Part shown: positions 18,167 to 29,122 of the stretch, one piece after another
Layout of the letters: every line of letters starts with the position of its first letter
How positions within the stretch are numbered: position 1 is the stretch's first letter
Origin: Lonepinella koalarum
Lineage (GTDB): Bacteria > Pseudomonadota > Gammaproteobacteria > Enterobacterales > Pasteurellaceae
Length of the DNA stretch: 64,000 nt
NCBI GenBank assembly: GCA_030525745.1
Contig: JAUNED010000008.1
Span: 1 to 64,000, forward strand
Direction: 5' to 3'
Notes under the pieces: generated by a model
The model's database searches: none
Told to the model about the DNA's origin: nothing
Seen by the model: only the letters and a program-made list of their open reading frames with translations
Made by a program: the position numbers and the translations under genes

Positions 18167-20185
18167 ATGAAACAGCTATTAACAGGTACTTCTACTCCTT
18201 TGGGCTGCACAAGGCAGGCAGAACAGGGTATTCAAGGCTATAATTTTGCGCTTTATTCTTCTCAAGCAGAACAGGTGGAATTGTGTTTGTTTGAGCCCGA
18301 TATGCCGGAACAACGCTTTGTAATGGCTCGCAGTGGTGATGTATGGCATCTGTGGCTATCGGATATTCCACAAGGTACAACTTATGGTTATCGCTTAAGC
18401 GGTGAAAATCCGTATTGTAATCCACAAAAACTAATGCTCGATCCTTATGCGAAATCTGTTATCGGCAAGCCGGATTTGAGTTCGGCGGAAAAGCGCCGTT
18501 GGTTTGAATTAACCGATGAACGGGATAATGCAATGGTTGCGCCGAAAGGGGAAATTATTGCAACGGATTTTGACTGGAGTGGGGTGCGAAAACCGCAAAG
18601 GCTTTGGTCGGAGACAGTCATTTATGAATTACATGTCAAAGGCTTTAGTCAATTGCAGAAACAGTTGCCTGAAGAAATTCGGGGTACTTATGCGGCACTT
18701 GCCCGCCCTCAAAGTATTGCTTATTTAAAAGAGTTGGGAATTACTGCGGTGGAATTATTGCCGATCAATTATCACATTGATGAGCCACATTTACAGGAAA
18801 AAGGTTTAACAAATTATTGGGGATATAGCCCTTTGGCAATGTTTGCAGTGGAAAGTGATTATGCAGCAAATATTGACGGAATGTCTGCCTTAACAGAATT
18901 TAAATCTATGGTTAAAGCCTTGCACCAAGCAGGTATTGAAGTAATTTTAGATGTGGTATTTAACCATACGGCAGAATCCGAGCAAGATTTTCCGACGTTT
19001 AGTCAAAGAGGAATTGATAACGCCACTTATTATTGGCAGAAAAAAGGTGATTATATTAATTGGACCGGGTGCGGCAATATGTTGAATTTGTCTCATCCTG
19101 TCAGCCGTCAGTGGGTTATTGATTGTTTGAGTTACTGGGCAGAAGAATGCCAAGTTGATGGGTTTCGTTTTGATTTGGCTACTGTTTTGGGGCGTGAAAC
19201 ACCGGAATATCGCCAAAATGCGGTGCTTTTTAAGCAAATTCTACAAGCTCCTGTATTAAAAAATTGTAAATTTATTGCCGAGCCTTGGGATATTGGTGAT
19301 GGCGGTTATCAAGTAGGCAATTTTCCTCTGCATTTTGCAGAATGGAATGATCGTTTCCGAGATGACATGTGCCGTTTTTGGTTATGGAAAAGTGGGGAGT
19401 TGGGCGCATTTGTCGAGCGTTTTGCAGGTTCATCTGATATTTATCGTAAAGAGGGTGGTCAGCCACACCGCTCAATCAATTTTATTACCGCGCATGACGG
19501 CTTCACTTTGCGGGATTTAGTCAGTTATAACCATAAACATAATGAGGCTAATGGCGAATATAATCGGGACGGGCGGAATGAGAATTACAGCTATAATCAC
19601 GGCGTTGAAGGCCTAGAAAATCTACCGGAAGCGGAAAAAAGTGCGGTGGAGAAAGCCAGAGTTTTGAGTAGTCTAGGGTTGTTGAGTAGCTTATTGCTTG
19701 CTAATGGCACACCGATGTTACTGGCGGGTGATGAATTTGGTAACACGCAGTTTGGCAACAATAACGCCTATTGCCAAGATAATGAAATTACTTGGTTAAA
19801 GTGGGAAAACATTGACCGCACTTTATTAAATACGGTGAAATTTTTGTTGAAATTGCGTAAACAAATTCAAAGTTTACGGCAAAATCAATGGTGGAGTGAA
19901 GAAAATGTTCGCTGGTTGAATGCAAATGGGGATGCAATGAGTTTAGCCGATTGGGAACAGAAAGAAAGTAAAGCTATACAGATTGAGTTGGACGGGCGTT
20001 GGTTGTTTCTCATTAATGCGAAAGCAGAATTACAAGGTTTCCGATTGCCACAAGGGGAATGGGAACTTATGTATCACATTGCAAATATAGAACGACAAGA
20101 AAATCATTGTGTTGTAGGTAATCTCGGTTTTTGTATTTTGCAAAAAAATTATCGGTCTGATGCCGAGATGGTATTAATCCAATAG
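18167..20185 (+). CDS. glgX: GlgX, glycogen debranching enzyme (isoamylase type)
   Basis: GlgX cuts alpha-1,6 links in limit dextrins left by phosphorylase. The 672-residue protein has the N-terminal CBM48 module (GYNFALYSSQAEQVELCLF) and a GH13 barrel with DVVFNHTAE, VDGFRFDLATVLGRE (nucleophile Asp), FIAEPWDIG (Glu) and INFITAHDGFTLRDLVSYN. Length matches E. coli GlgX. It sits 3 bp after glgB and 15 bp before glgC, so one transcript is likely. Confidence 0.96.
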   Translation: MKQLLTGTSTPLGCTRQAEQGIQGYNFALYSSQAEQVELCLFEPDMPEQRFVMARSGDVWHLWLSDIPQGTTYGYRLSGENPYCNPQKLMLDPYAKSVIGKPDLSSAEKRRWFELTDERDNAMVAPKGEIIATDFDWSGVRKPQRLWSETVIYELHVKGFSQLQKQLPEEIRGTYAALARPQSIAYLKELGITAVELLPINYHIDEPHLQEKGLTNYWGYSPLAMFAVESDYAANIDGMSALTEFKSMVKALHQAGIEVILDVVFNHTAESEQDFPTFSQRGIDNATYYWQKKGDYINWTGCGNMLNLSHPVSRQWVIDCLSYWAEECQVDGFRFDLATVLGRETPEYRQNAVLFKQILQAPVLKNCKFIAEPWDIGDGGYQVGNFPLHFAEWNDRFRDDMCRFWLWKSGELGAFVERFAGSSDIYRKEGGQPHRSINFITAHDGFTLRDLVSYNHKHNEANGEYNRDGRNENYSYNHGVEGLENLPEAEKSAVEKARVLSSLGLLSSLLLANGTPMLLAGDEFGNTQFGNNNAYCQDNEITWLKWENIDRTLLNTVKFLLKLRKQIQSLRQNQWWSEENVRWLNANGDAMSLADWEQKESKAIQIELDGRWLFLINAKAELQGFRLPQGEWELMYHIANIERQENHCVVGNLGFCILQKNYRSDAEMVLIQ

Positions 20186-20200
20186 AAAGGGAGTGCAAAA

Positions 20201-21514
20201 ATGAGTAGTAACAGTATTACAAATTTACCGAATAAATATGAGTTGGTAAAAGAAACCTTGGTATTAATTTTAGCCGGTGGGCGTGGTTCTCGTTTACACG
20301 AGTTAACTGATAAACGTGCGAAACCTGCGTTGTATTTTGGTGGTAATCGTCGAATTATTGATTTTGCTTTATCTAACTGCATTAACTCCGGGTTAAATCG
20401 TATCGGGGTAGTGACGCAATATGCGGCTCATTCCTTGTTACGTCACTTACAAACAGGTTGGTCTTTTCTGCCACAAGAGAGAGGTGAGTTCATTGATATG
20501 TTGCCGGCACGTCAGCAAATTGATGATTCTACTTGGTATCGTGGTACTGCAGATGCGGTATATCAAAATATGGCGATTATTCGTGATCACTATCGCCCAA
20601 AATATATTTTAATTTTGGCCGGAGACCATATTTACAAACAAGACTACAGTCAGATGTTGTTGGATCATGTGACCAGTGGAGCGAAATGTACAGTAGGTTG
20701 TATTGAAGTACCTCGTAAAGAAGCGTCAGAATTTGGTGTCATGGCAGTAAATGAAAATCTGAAAGTGAAATCTTTTGTGGAAAAACCGAAAGATCCGCCT
20801 GCAATGATTGGTAAACCGGATACTTCCTTAGCATCAATGGGAATTTATGTATTTGATGCCAATTATTTATATGATGTGTTAGATCGTGAAGTGCGCACGC
20901 CGAATACTTCGCACGATTTTGGTAAAGATATTCTGCCTAAGGCTTTGGAAGAAAATGTGTTGTACGCACACCCATTTAGCCGTTCTTGTATGGGACGGAA
21001 TACCGACGGGGAAATTTATTGGCGTGACGTAGGGACATTAGATAGTTTTTGGCAATCAAATATTGATTTGGTCTCCGAACATCCACAATTGGATATTTAC
21101 GATCAAAATTGGCCGATTCGAGGAAATCCGACACAAACTTATCCTTCAAAATTTTTCTATAAAAATGCTGATGTGAAACCGGTGGATAATTCATTGATTT
21201 CCGGTGGTTGTGTGATTACCGATGCTTCTATCAGTTATTCGGTCTTATTTGATCGAGTCAAAGTGAACGAGGGATCTGTTGTGGAACACAGTGTTGTATT
21301 GCCACAAGTCACTATTGGGAAAAATTGTCGGTTGCGTAACTGTATTATAGATCGCCATGCGATTATTCCGGACGGTATGCACATCGGTATTGATATGGAG
21401 CAGGACAAAAAACGTTTCCGTGTAAGTAGTACGGGTAAAGTGGTTTTAGTGACGGCAGCTATGCTCAAAAAACTCAGTGGTGAGAAAGTCGAATCTGAAC
21501 AGCATTTAGATTAA
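20201..21514 (+). CDS. glgC: GlgC, glucose-1-phosphate adenylyltransferase
   Basis: GlgC makes ADP-glucose from ATP and glucose-1-phosphate, the committed and allosterically controlled step of glycogen synthesis. The 437-residue protein has the nucleotide loop LILAGGRGSRLHELTDKRAKP, RGTADAVYQNM, ILAGDHIYKQDY, FVEKP and a C-terminal left-handed beta-helix (hexapeptide region from about residue 320). The N-terminal Lys in RAKPALYFGG corresponds to the fructose-bisphosphate-linked position of enteric enzymes. An intrinsic terminator follows the stop and separates it from glgA. Confidence 0.96.
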   Translation: MSSNSITNLPNKYELVKETLVLILAGGRGSRLHELTDKRAKPALYFGGNRRIIDFALSNCINSGLNRIGVVTQYAAHSLLRHLQTGWSFLPQERGEFIDMLPARQQIDDSTWYRGTADAVYQNMAIIRDHYRPKYILILAGDHIYKQDYSQMLLDHVTSGAKCTVGCIEVPRKEASEFGVMAVNENLKVKSFVEKPKDPPAMIGKPDTSLASMGIYVFDANYLYDVLDREVRTPNTSHDFGKDILPKALEENVLYAHPFSRSCMGRNTDGEIYWRDVGTLDSFWQSNIDLVSEHPQLDIYDQNWPIRGNPTQTYPSKFFYKNADVKPVDNSLISGGCVITDASISYSVLFDRVKVNEGSVVEHSVVLPQVTIGKNCRLRNCIIDRHAIIPDGMHIGIDMEQDKKRFRVSSTGKVVLVTAAMLKKLSGEKVESEQHLD

Positions 21515-21525
21515 ATTCAGTTTAT

Positions 21526-21562
21526 CGGAAATAGGGAAATATGCCCTATTTCCGCTTTTTTT
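21526..21562 (+). terminator. intrinsic terminator between glgC and glgA
   Basis: An 11-bp perfect stem (CGGAAATAGGG with CCCTATTTCCG), a 7-base loop and a run of eight T after one C form a textbook Rho-independent terminator. It ends about 13 bp before the glgA start, inside an otherwise continuous cluster. It probably lowers glgA-glgP expression relative to upstream genes. Confidence 0.8.
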
Positions 21563-21575
21563 CAGGAAATATTAA

Positions 21576-23006
21576 ATGAAAGTATTACACGTTTGCTCTG
21601 AACTTTATCCCTTGCTTAAAACCGGAGGTTTGGCGGATGTTATGGGGGCATTGCCCTTTGCTCAACAGCAAGCCGGAATGGATGTGAGAGTTTTATTGCC
21701 TGCTTATCCGGCGATTATGGCAGGTATTACGGAGACTCATTTAGTCTGCGATTTTTATAACTTTGCCGGCCATATTACATTACGTTACGGTATGTATAAG
21801 GGCATTGGCATTTATCTCATTGATGCACCGCATTTGTATGCTCGGGAAGGTAATCCATATCATGATCAATGGTACAATGATTATACCGATAATTATAAGC
21901 GTTTTGCCTTATTAGGCTGGGTTGGGGCTGAGTTAGCGACAGGTTTGGATTTTTGGTGGCGTGCGGAAGTAGTACATTCTCATGATTGGCATGCAGGCTT
22001 AACAGCGGCTTATTTATCAGCTAAAGGACGACCGGCGAAATCAGTCTTTACCATTCACAATTTGGCTTATCAGGGGAAATTTTCTGCCTATCATTTATAT
22101 GAATTAGGTTTGCCATTGGAAATGTTCCAAGTTAATGGCTTAGAGCTTTACGGGCAAATGTCTTATTTAAAAGCCGGTTTGTACTATTCTGATGCAGTCA
22201 CCGCAGTAAGTCCAACTTATGCCAAAGAAATCACCACTCCAGAATTTGCTTATGGTTTGCAAGGGCTATTAAGCACCCTACAATATCAAGGAAAATTGTC
22301 AGGTATTTTAAACGGTGTTGATGATCAAATTTGGAATCCGAGTAGCGATCCTTATTTACAAGATCGCTACAAACTCAACTCAATGACTAATAAAAAGCAA
22401 AATAAAGCCAAATTACAAGCCTATTTCAATTTGCCACAGGAACCTGAACGTCTGTTATTTGTGATGGTAACTCGTTTAACTGAGCAAAAAGGCGTCGATT
22501 TATTATTAGATTGTATTCCTGATATTGTGGCTCGTGGCGGACAAATTGCAATTCTTGGTTCAGGCTCACCGCACTTTGAGCAATGGTTGCAACATTTAGC
22601 AACAATTTATCCACAAAATGTGGCGGTAAAAATCGGCTATGATGAAGCCCTTTCCCATTTATTGATTGCCGGCGGTGATGTGATTTTAGTACCGAGCCGT
22701 TTTGAGCCTTGCGGTTTAACCCAGCTTTATGGTTTGAAATACGGAACATTACCATTGGTTCGAGCCACCGGAGGCTTAGCGGATACAGTGGTAGATTGTA
22801 ACGAAGAAAATTTGAAAAACCGTCTTGCCACAGGATTTGTATTTAATCATGCTGACCGTCATGGTTTGTTATATGCGATTAACAATGCGTTTGAGTTATG
22901 GCAAAAACCACGTTCTTGGTTTAGTGTCCGGGCAACGGCGATGGAACAAGATTTTAGTTGGCATATTGCCGCTCAGCGTTATCAAGCATTGTATCAACGA
23001 ATTTAA
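21576..23006 (+). CDS. glgA: GlgA, glycogen synthase (ADP-glucose type)
   Basis: GlgA adds glucose from ADP-glucose to growing alpha-1,4 glucan chains (family GT5). The 476-residue protein has Lys15 of the KTGGL motif at its canonical place. The GT-B halves show [26 protein letters not shown] and, in the C-terminal half, [24 protein letters not shown] in consecutive segments, including the Glu-rich binding loop. Length matches E. coli (477). An AGGA site lies 10 bp upstream of the ATG, just after the glgC-glgA terminator. Confidence 0.96.
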   Translation: MKVLHVCSELYPLLKTGGLADVMGALPFAQQQAGMDVRVLLPAYPAIMAGITETHLVCDFYNFAGHITLRYGMYKGIGIYLIDAPHLYAREGNPYHDQWYNDYTDNYKRFALLGWVGAELATGLDFWWRAEVVHSHDWHAGLTAAYLSAKGRPAKSVFTIHNLAYQGKFSAYHLYELGLPLEMFQVNGLELYGQMSYLKAGLYYSDAVTAVSPTYAKEITTPEFAYGLQGLLSTLQYQGKLSGILNGVDDQIWNPSSDPYLQDRYKLNSMTNKKQNKAKLQAYFNLPQEPERLLFVMVTRLTEQKGVDLLLDCIPDIVARGGQIAILGSGSPHFEQWLQHLATIYPQNVAVKIGYDEALSHLLIAGGDVILVPSRFEPCGLTQLYGLKYGTLPLVRATGGLADTVVDCNEENLKNRLATGFVFNHADRHGLLYAINNAFELWQKPRSWFSVRATAMEQDFSWHIAAQRYQALYQRI

Positions 23007-23092
23007 TCATTTGGGGCAGGATAATTCCTGTCCTTAGTCTTATAAAAGTGCGGTCAGTTTTAGCGTAGATTTGAAATAAGCCTTAATAAAGA

Positions 23093-23120
23093 TTGTTTTT
23101 TTAGTGAAAAAAGATACAAT
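23093..23120 (+). promoter_or_regulatory. probable glgP promoter
   Basis: TTGTTT (23093-23098) and TACAAT (23115-23120) are separated by 16 bp in the 155-bp gap before glgP. An uptake sequence (from 23046) lies upstream. This would let glgP be expressed separately from the biosynthetic genes. Confidence 0.5.
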
Positions 23121-23161
23121 CCCACAGGCTTAAATTTAGACCGTTTTTAAAAGGTAATATT

Positions 23162-25624
23162 ATGACTGAAGAACTTTCCAATTTCCCTTTTTCCTATAAT
23201 CGACCGGGTGAAACAGTGGACTCCTTGAAAAAATCCATTGTTTATAAACTGATATTCTTAATCGGGCGCTCACCAAATGAAGCCAGTCAGCGTGATTGGT
23301 TAAATGCGACTTTATATGCTGTGCGTGATTTAGTGACCGAAGGCTGGATTACCACAGCCAGCCAATCTCGTGCAGAAGAAACACGCCGTGTGTATTATCT
23401 TTCCATGGAATTTTTAATCGGGCGTACATTATCTAATGCATTGATTGCCGAAGGTATTTATAGTTTGGCAAAAGATGCATTAAATGAGTTGCATGTTGAT
23501 TTAGAAGATTTATTGGAAAAAGAAGTCGATCCCGGATTAGGTAACGGTGGCTTAGGTCGTTTGGCTGCCTGTTTTATGGATTCTATTGCCACACTTGGCA
23601 TTCCGGGAATGGGTTATGGGATTCGTTATGAATATGGCATGTTCCAACAACATATTGAGGAAGGTCGCCAAGTAGAAAAACCTGATGCCTGGTTAGAAAA
23701 AGGTGCACCTTGGGAATTTATTCGCCCGTCTAAACGTTTTAATATCCGTTTTGGTGGCCATATTTACTTTGAAGGTAAAAAATGCGTTTGGCAAAATGCC
23801 GAAGAAATTACTGCACTTGCTTACGATCAAATGATTCCGGGGTATGAAAATAACTCGGCAACAACCTTACGTTTGTGGAGCGCTCATGCCGGTGAAGAAT
23901 TTAGCTTGGCTGATTTTAATCGTGGCGATTACTTCCGTGCGATAGAACACCGCTCTTCGACAGAAAATGTCTCTCGAGTATTGTATCCTGATGATTCTAC
24001 TTCAGCAGGTCGTGAATTGCGTTTACGTCAAGAGTATTTCTTGGTGTCTGCGTCTTTACAAGACATTATTAAACGCCACCGTCGTACTCACGGCACATTA
24101 GACAACTTAGCCGACAAAGTCGCCATTCACCTAAATGATACGCACCCGGCCTTAGCCATTCCGGAATTAATGTATATTTTGGTAGACCAAGAAGGTTATA
24201 GCTGGCAAGCGGCTTGGGATATGTGTCGTCGTATTTTCTCTTATACCTGCCATACTTTAATGTCTGAAGCCTTAGAAACTTGGCCGGTGGATATGATGGC
24301 GAAAATTCTCCCTCGCCATTTACAGATTATCTTTGAAATCAACGATTATTTCTTAGAGTATGTAAGAACATATGTGACTACAGATAATGATTTTATCCGC
24401 CGTGTATCCCTTATTGAAGAAGGGGAGACCAGAAAAGTGCGTATGGGGTGGTTGTCTGTTGTAGGTTCAAATAAAGTCAATGGTGTTGCAGCGATTCATT
24501 CAGAGCTGATGAAAACCTCTACCTTTGCTGATTTTGCCCGTATTTATCCGGAACGTTTTACCAACGTGACGAACGGTATTACGCCTCGTCGTTGGATTGC
24601 TGTGGCAAACCCGGAATTATCTTCTTTATTTGACAATTATATCGGCACTGAGTGGCGACGTGATTTAGCTCAATTAGAGCAATTTAAAGCACATATTGAT
24701 AATCCGGAAGTAAAACAAGCGGTAGCCGACATCAAATATCGTAATAAAGTGAAACTGGCAGATTATATCAAGCGTGAGTTGGGTGTGGAAATTAACCCGA
24801 ATGCTTTATTTGATGTGCAAGTAAAACGTATTCATGAATATAAACGCCAAATATTGAATCTATTGCACATTGTGGCTCGATACAATGACATGTTAGCCAA
24901 TCCGGAAAAAGATTGGACACCTCGAGTGTTTATTTTGGCTGGTAAAGCGGCATCTGCTTATCACACTGCAAAACAAACTATTCACTTGATCAACGATGTT
25001 GCCAATATCATTAATAAGGATGAGCGTTTGCAGGGCAAATTGAAGGTCGTCTTTATTCCGAATTACAGTGTCAGCCTTGCGCAACTCATTATTCCGGCTG
25101 CGGATATTTCCGAGCAAATTTCCCTTGCCGGCACGGAAGCTTCCGGCACAAGTAATATGAAATTTGCCCTCAATGGTGCATTAACATTGGGGACATTGGA
25201 CGGTGCAAATGTGGAAATTTTGCAAAATGTGGGTGAAGATCATATTTTTATCTTCGGTAATACAGTTGAACAAGTGGAAGAATTACGCCGTAACGGCTAC
25301 AATCCATTCAATATCTACCAAGAAGATGAACAATTACGTCAAGTGATTGATCAAATAAGTAGTGGTAAATTCAGCCCGAAAGATCCACATCGTTATCAAG
25401 ATTTGCTCAATGGATTACGTTCACATGACTATTATCAGTCTTTCGCAGATTTCCGCAGTTATGTAGAAGCACAAAAACGAGTTGATGAAAAATACAGAGA
25501 TCAAGCCGGTTGGGTTGAGAGTGCATTGCAAAATATTGTTAATATGGGCTTCTTCTCCTCTGACCGTACGATTATGGAATATGCGGAAAAAATCTGGAAG
25601 ATTAAACCCTTAGATTTGAAGTAA
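23162..25624 (+). CDS. glgP: GlgP, glycogen/maltodextrin phosphorylase
   Basis: GlgP releases glucose-1-phosphate from chain ends using phosphate and pyridoxal phosphate (family GT35). The 820-residue protein has [38 protein letters not shown] and [12 protein letters not shown]. It also has the PLP-binding segment [18 protein letters not shown] with the cofactor Lys at residue 667. Length is that of E. coli GlgP (815). It has its own likely promoter and ends at an uptake-sequence terminator, closing the glycogen cluster. Confidence 0.96.
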   Translation: MTEELSNFPFSYNRPGETVDSLKKSIVYKLIFLIGRSPNEASQRDWLNATLYAVRDLVTEGWITTASQSRAEETRRVYYLSMEFLIGRTLSNALIAEGIYSLAKDALNELHVDLEDLLEKEVDPGLGNGGLGRLAACFMDSIATLGIPGMGYGIRYEYGMFQQHIEEGRQVEKPDAWLEKGAPWEFIRPSKRFNIRFGGHIYFEGKKCVWQNAEEITALAYDQMIPGYENNSATTLRLWSAHAGEEFSLADFNRGDYFRAIEHRSSTENVSRVLYPDDSTSAGRELRLRQEYFLVSASLQDIIKRHRRTHGTLDNLADKVAIHLNDTHPALAIPELMYILVDQEGYSWQAAWDMCRRIFSYTCHTLMSEALETWPVDMMAKILPRHLQIIFEINDYFLEYVRTYVTTDNDFIRRVSLIEEGETRKVRMGWLSVVGSNKVNGVAAIHSELMKTSTFADFARIYPERFTNVTNGITPRRWIAVANPELSSLFDNYIGTEWRRDLAQLEQFKAHIDNPEVKQAVADIKYRNKVKLADYIKRELGVEINPNALFDVQVKRIHEYKRQILNLLHIVARYNDMLANPEKDWTPRVFILAGKAASAYHTAKQTIHLINDVANIINKDERLQGKLKVVFIPNYSVSLAQLIIPAADISEQISLAGTEASGTSNMKFALNGALTLGTLDGANVEILQNVGEDHIFIFGNTVEQVEELRRNGYNPFNIYQEDEQLRQVIDQISSGKFSPKDPHRYQDLLNGLRSHDYYQSFADFRSYVEAQKRVDEKYRDQAGWVESALQNIVNMGFFSSDRTIMEYAEKIWKIKPLDLK

Positions 25625-25671
25625 GCTTCATTCTATTAGTGGAGGTGTAGATTTTATGCTTCCATAGTTCT

Positions 25672-25713
25672 CAAAGTGCGGTCAAAAATCCTCAAGTTTT
25701 TGACCGCACTTTG
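25672..25713. terminator. terminator made of two inverted full uptake signal sequences
   Basis: A 17-bp perfect inverted repeat (CAAAGTGCGGTCAAAAA and its complement) with an 8-base loop lies 47 bp after glgP. Both arms are complete uptake signal sequences, and the downstream arm starts with five T. Such paired sequences are known as terminators in Haemophilus. Confidence 0.85.
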
Positions 25714-25753
25714 CGTTATACTAATCGAATCTTATTAGAAGAGGAAAGGTTGT

Positions 25754-26104
25754 ATGATCATAGTCTATGGCATAAAAAATTGTGATACTGTCAAAAAAGC
25801 CTTACAGTGGCTTTCTGAAAAAGGTATTGAACATGGTTTACATGATTATCGTGTAGAAGGCTTAACTGAGGAGTTTTTAACTCAAGCAGAGGCCCAATTC
25901 GGTTGGGAAAATTTGGTGAATAAACGTAGTACCACTTGGCGGAATCTCGATGAACACATCAAACAAACATTAAATAAAACCACCGCGCTTCAGGTATTAA
26001 TGGCACAACCGACCTTGATTAAGCGCCCGATTATTTTGCAAGAGGGTATTGCTTTGATTGGGTTTAATGAAAAAGCGTATTCAGAACAACTAGCAAAAAA
26101 ATAG
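25754..26104 (+). CDS. yffB: YffB, ArsC/Spx-family thioredoxin-fold protein
   Basis: This 116-residue protein has the ArsC/Spx-family thioredoxin fold: [16 protein letters not shown] with a single active-site-position Cys (residue 10), the conserved [18 protein letters not shown] and the IKRPII loop. It matches E. coli YffB, whose physiological substrate is uncertain and for which arsenate reduction is doubtful. It precedes dapE by 5 bp, the same neighbour as in E. coli, so the two are probably cotranscribed. Confidence 0.9.
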   Translation: MIIVYGIKNCDTVKKALQWLSEKGIEHGLHDYRVEGLTEEFLTQAEAQFGWENLVNKRSTTWRNLDEHIKQTLNKTTALQVLMAQPTLIKRPIILQEGIALIGFNEKAYSEQLAKK

Positions 26105-26109
26105 CAATA

Positions 26110-27240
26110 ATGAAAACACAGATTGTCGATTTAGCTCAAAATTTAATTCGCCGGCCGTCAATTAGCCCTGATGATCAAGGCTGTCAGCAAGTTATCGCCG
26201 AGCGTTTGGAAAAGTTAGGTTTTAAATTGGAATGGTTGCCTTTTAATGAAACCTTAAATTTATGGGCAACCCATGGCGAAGGTGAACCCGTAGTAGCCTT
26301 TGCTGGTCATACAGATGTTGTGCCGGCAGGTGATGAAAGTCAATGGACTTATCCTCCTTTTGCTGCAGATATTGTGGGAAATATGCTTTATGGACGAGGT
26401 GCTGCCGATATGAAAGGATCACTGGCGGCCATGGTTGTGGCGGCTGAACATTATGTGCAGGAAAATCCACATCATATCGGTAAAATCGGTTTATTAATCA
26501 CTTCTGATGAAGAAGCGGCTGCCAAAGACGGCACGGTGCGAGTGGTGGAAACTTTGATGGCTCGGGGTGAAAAAATTGATTATTGCTTAGTGGGGGAACC
26601 CTCAAGTGCGGTCAAATTAGGCGATATTTTGAAAAACGGCCGGCGGGGATCAATAACAGCAAATCTTTATATTCAAGGGATACAAGGCCATGTGGCTTAT
26701 CCTCATTTAGCGGAAAATCCGGTGCATAAAGCGGCTGCTTTTTTACAGGAATTGACGACTTACCAATGGGATAAGGGCAATGAATTTTTTCCTCCCACCA
26801 GCTTACAAATTGCCAATATTCACGCAGGCACGGGCAGTAATAATGTGATTCCGGGCGAGCTTTATGTGCAATTTAACCTCCGTTATTGTACGGAAGTGAC
26901 AGACGAAATTATTAAAAATACTGTGACTGAAATGTTGCAAAAACACCATTTAAATTATCGTATTGAATGGAATTTATCCGGTAAGCCTTTCTTAACTCAG
27001 CCGAATAAATTGGTAAATAGCACGGTTTCAGCAGTGGAAAAAATTATCGGCATTGCGCCGAAATTAGACACCGGAGGTGGTACTTCTGATGCTAGATTTA
27101 TCGCTTTAATGGGCGGTGAAGTCGTGGAATTGGGCCCATTGAATGCGACTATTCACAAAGTCAATGAATGCGTCAATATTGATGATTTAGCCACATTAGG
27201 CGAAGTATATAAGCAAATGTTACGGAATTTGTTGGATTAA
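26110..27240 (+). CDS. dapE: DapE, succinyl-diaminopimelate desuccinylase
   Basis: DapE hydrolyses N-succinyl-LL-diaminopimelate in lysine and peptidoglycan precursor synthesis. The 376-residue M20-family protein has the two-metal ligands in order: [31 protein letters not shown] (catalytic Glu and bridging Glu), GEPSS and the C-terminal HKVNE. The dimerisation lid domain lies between about 180 and 290. It is only 3 bp ahead of an M15-like peptidase gene. Confidence 0.96.
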   Translation: MKTQIVDLAQNLIRRPSISPDDQGCQQVIAERLEKLGFKLEWLPFNETLNLWATHGEGEPVVAFAGHTDVVPAGDESQWTYPPFAADIVGNMLYGRGAADMKGSLAAMVVAAEHYVQENPHHIGKIGLLITSDEEAAAKDGTVRVVETLMARGEKIDYCLVGEPSSAVKLGDILKNGRRGSITANLYIQGIQGHVAYPHLAENPVHKAAAFLQELTTYQWDKGNEFFPPTSLQIANIHAGTGSNNVIPGELYVQFNLRYCTEVTDEIIKNTVTEMLQKHHLNYRIEWNLSGKPFLTQPNKLVNSTVSAVEKIIGIAPKLDTGGGTSDARFIALMGGEVVELGPLNATIHKVNECVNIDDLATLGEVYKQMLRNLLD

Positions 27241-27243
27241 AAC

Positions 27244-27924
27244 ATGTTAAAATTAACCTCGGCTCAATTAACCGGTAAATCCTGCGAACATCTTGTGCAT
27301 TTTCCTTGCCCACATTCGAAAAATCATTTTCTTCAGTCACAAGCCTTGAAAGCCTTTCAAGGGTTGCAACAAAGTGCGGTCAAAAATGGCTTTAATTTGC
27401 AACCTGCCAGCACGTTCCGGGATTTTCAGCGTCAGCAGTTAATTTGGAACAGTAAATTTAACGGTGAGCGAAAAGTGCATAATGATCTTGGTGAATCCAT
27501 TGATTTAGCTCGACTTTCCGACTGGGAAAAAGCACAGGCGATTTTACGCTGGTCGGCGTTACCTGGGGCTAGCCGTCATCATTGGGGGAGCGAAATTGAT
27601 TTTTTTGATCCTGATTTATTACCGTCAAATACGAGTTTATTGCTTGAACCTTGGGAATATCAGAGAGGTGGTTATTTTTTTGAATTAAGTGAATTTCTTG
27701 CTGAAAAACTACCGCACTTTGATTTTAATTTGCCTTTCATGGATTGCCAAAATAAAGAGATTGGGCGAGAGCCTTGGCATATTAGCTATCAACCAATCGC
27801 AATGCAATTACAAAGACAATTCAGCCCTGAAATGTTGCTTTCTGCTTGGGAAAATGAAGAAATCTTAGGAAAACCTGTTTTAACTCAACATCTTGATGAG
27901 ATTTTTCAACGGTTTTGGGTATAA
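27244..27924 (+). CDS. M15-family (VanY-like) D-alanyl-D-alanine carboxypeptidase homologue
   Basis: This 226-residue protein carries the peptidase M15B zinc pattern: SRHHWGSEIDFFD (first His and Asp ligands) and EPWHISY (catalytic Glu and last His ligand). Family members trim D-Ala-D-Ala or related cell-wall peptides. No clear signal peptide or membrane segment is seen at the N-terminus, so its route to the cell wall, or a cytoplasmic role in muropeptide recycling, is open. Coupling to dapE, which supplies diaminopimelate for peptidoglycan, fits a cell-wall role. Confidence 0.82.
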   Translation: MLKLTSAQLTGKSCEHLVHFPCPHSKNHFLQSQALKAFQGLQQSAVKNGFNLQPASTFRDFQRQQLIWNSKFNGERKVHNDLGESIDLARLSDWEKAQAILRWSALPGASRHHWGSEIDFFDPDLLPSNTSLLLEPWEYQRGGYFFELSEFLAEKLPHFDFNLPFMDCQNKEIGREPWHISYQPIAMQLQRQFSPEMLLSAWENEEILGKPVLTQHLDEIFQRFWV

Positions 27925-27962
27925 AATAAGATTTTCTGTCTTTATGAATTTGAGGATACATC

Positions 27963-29114
27963 ATGTCTGAACAGGCACAGCCAAACCAGAAAATATCTCG
28001 TCGAAAAGCCTTAGGGATTTTTGCATTGATCTTGTTATGGGTAATAATTGGCTCATTACTATATTGGTTTTTGTTTGTGAAAGGTATTGAGAAGACCGAT
28101 GATGCTTATGTGGGGGGGAATCAAGTGATGGTGTCTTCTCAAGTGAATGGTAATATCCAAAAAATCTATGTGGATAATATGGATTTTGTCAAAGCCGGTG
28201 ATGTGTTGATGGTGCTTGATGACACAGATTTGACGTTGGCGTTTGAACAGGCCAAAAGCGGTCTAGCGACTACTGTTCGTCAACTTTCACAGCTTGGTTT
28301 TACGATAAAACAGTTAGAAGCCACAGTTAAAATGAAAACGGCCGTGCTTGAGAAAGCTAAAGGAGATTTAGCCCGTAGAGAGCAATTAAATCGGAGTGGA
28401 GCTATTGATCAGGAAAGTTATTTCCATGCCAAAAATGCAGTGGTTATTGCCAATGCAGAGTTGGACGCAGTGAAAAACCAACTGGCAGCAAATCAAGCTT
28501 TGTTACTTGAATTGCCGTTAAAAGCACAACCCGAAATGCAAAAAGCAATGAGCAATTTCAAACAGGCTTGGTTAAACTTGCAACGCAGTATCATTACAAG
28601 CCCAATTGACGGCTATGTGGCTCGTCGTTCTGCTCAAGTAGGACAAAAAGTTTCGGCAGGTAGTCCGTTATTAGCGGTGATTTCACCAAATCAAATGTGG
28701 ATTGATGCCAATTTTAAAGAAACACAACTGAAAAATATGCGAATTGGTCAGCCGGTTACTCTGAAGGTGGATTTATACGGCGATGAGGTGGAATTTAACG
28801 GTAAAGTGGACGGCATTGATATGGGAACCGGCAGTGCGTTTTCTTTGCTTCCTGCTCAAAATGCTACGGGTAACTGGATTAAAGTTGTGCAACGCGTCCC
28901 GGTGCGTATTAGTTTAGATCCTCAGCAAATTCAACAATACCCGTTGAGAATTGGTTTGTCTTCTGTCGTCAAAGTGGATGTAAGTAATAGCAATGGAGAA
29001 GTGCTGAAACCGGCAGAACATAAGCCGGCTTTATATGCCACAATGGCTTTAGAATACGATCAAAGTGCGGTAGAAAATGAGATTGATTTGATCATTCAAC
29101 AGAATAGTCGTTAG
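27963..29114 (+). CDS. emrA: EmrA, membrane-fusion subunit of a tripartite drug efflux pump
   Basis: EmrA links the inner-membrane transporter EmrB to an outer-membrane TolC-type channel. The 383-residue protein has a short cytoplasmic tail, one membrane segment (about 18-40), the biotinyl-lipoyl half-motifs (TDDAYVGGNQVMVSSQVNG and PIDGYVARRSAQVGQKV) and a helical hairpin in between (about 85-200). The beta-barrel domain has WIDANFKETQL. emrB follows 8 bp downstream. No MarR-type regulator gene is adjacent. Confidence 0.94.
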   Translation: MSEQAQPNQKISRRKALGIFALILLWVIIGSLLYWFLFVKGIEKTDDAYVGGNQVMVSSQVNGNIQKIYVDNMDFVKAGDVLMVLDDTDLTLAFEQAKSGLATTVRQLSQLGFTIKQLEATVKMKTAVLEKAKGDLARREQLNRSGAIDQESYFHAKNAVVIANAELDAVKNQLAANQALLLELPLKAQPEMQKAMSNFKQAWLNLQRSIITSPIDGYVARRSAQVGQKVSAGSPLLAVISPNQMWIDANFKETQLKNMRIGQPVTLKVDLYGDEVEFNGKVDGIDMGTGSAFSLLPAQNATGNWIKVVQRVPVRISLDPQQIQQYPLRIGLSSVVKVDVSNSNGEVLKPAEHKPALYATMALEYDQSAVENEIDLIIQQNSR

Positions 29115-29122
29115 GATTTGAA

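Noticed and set aside
23015..23035. Hairpin GGCAGGA/TCCTGTC after glgA as a terminator
   Set aside because: The stem is short with a G-U pair and is not followed by a T run, so terminator function is unlikely.
25672..25713. Inverted repeat considered as a mobile-element end or CRISPR-like repeat
   Set aside because: Both arms are full uptake signal sequences and the structure fits a known USS-pair terminator. There is no repeat array or transposase.
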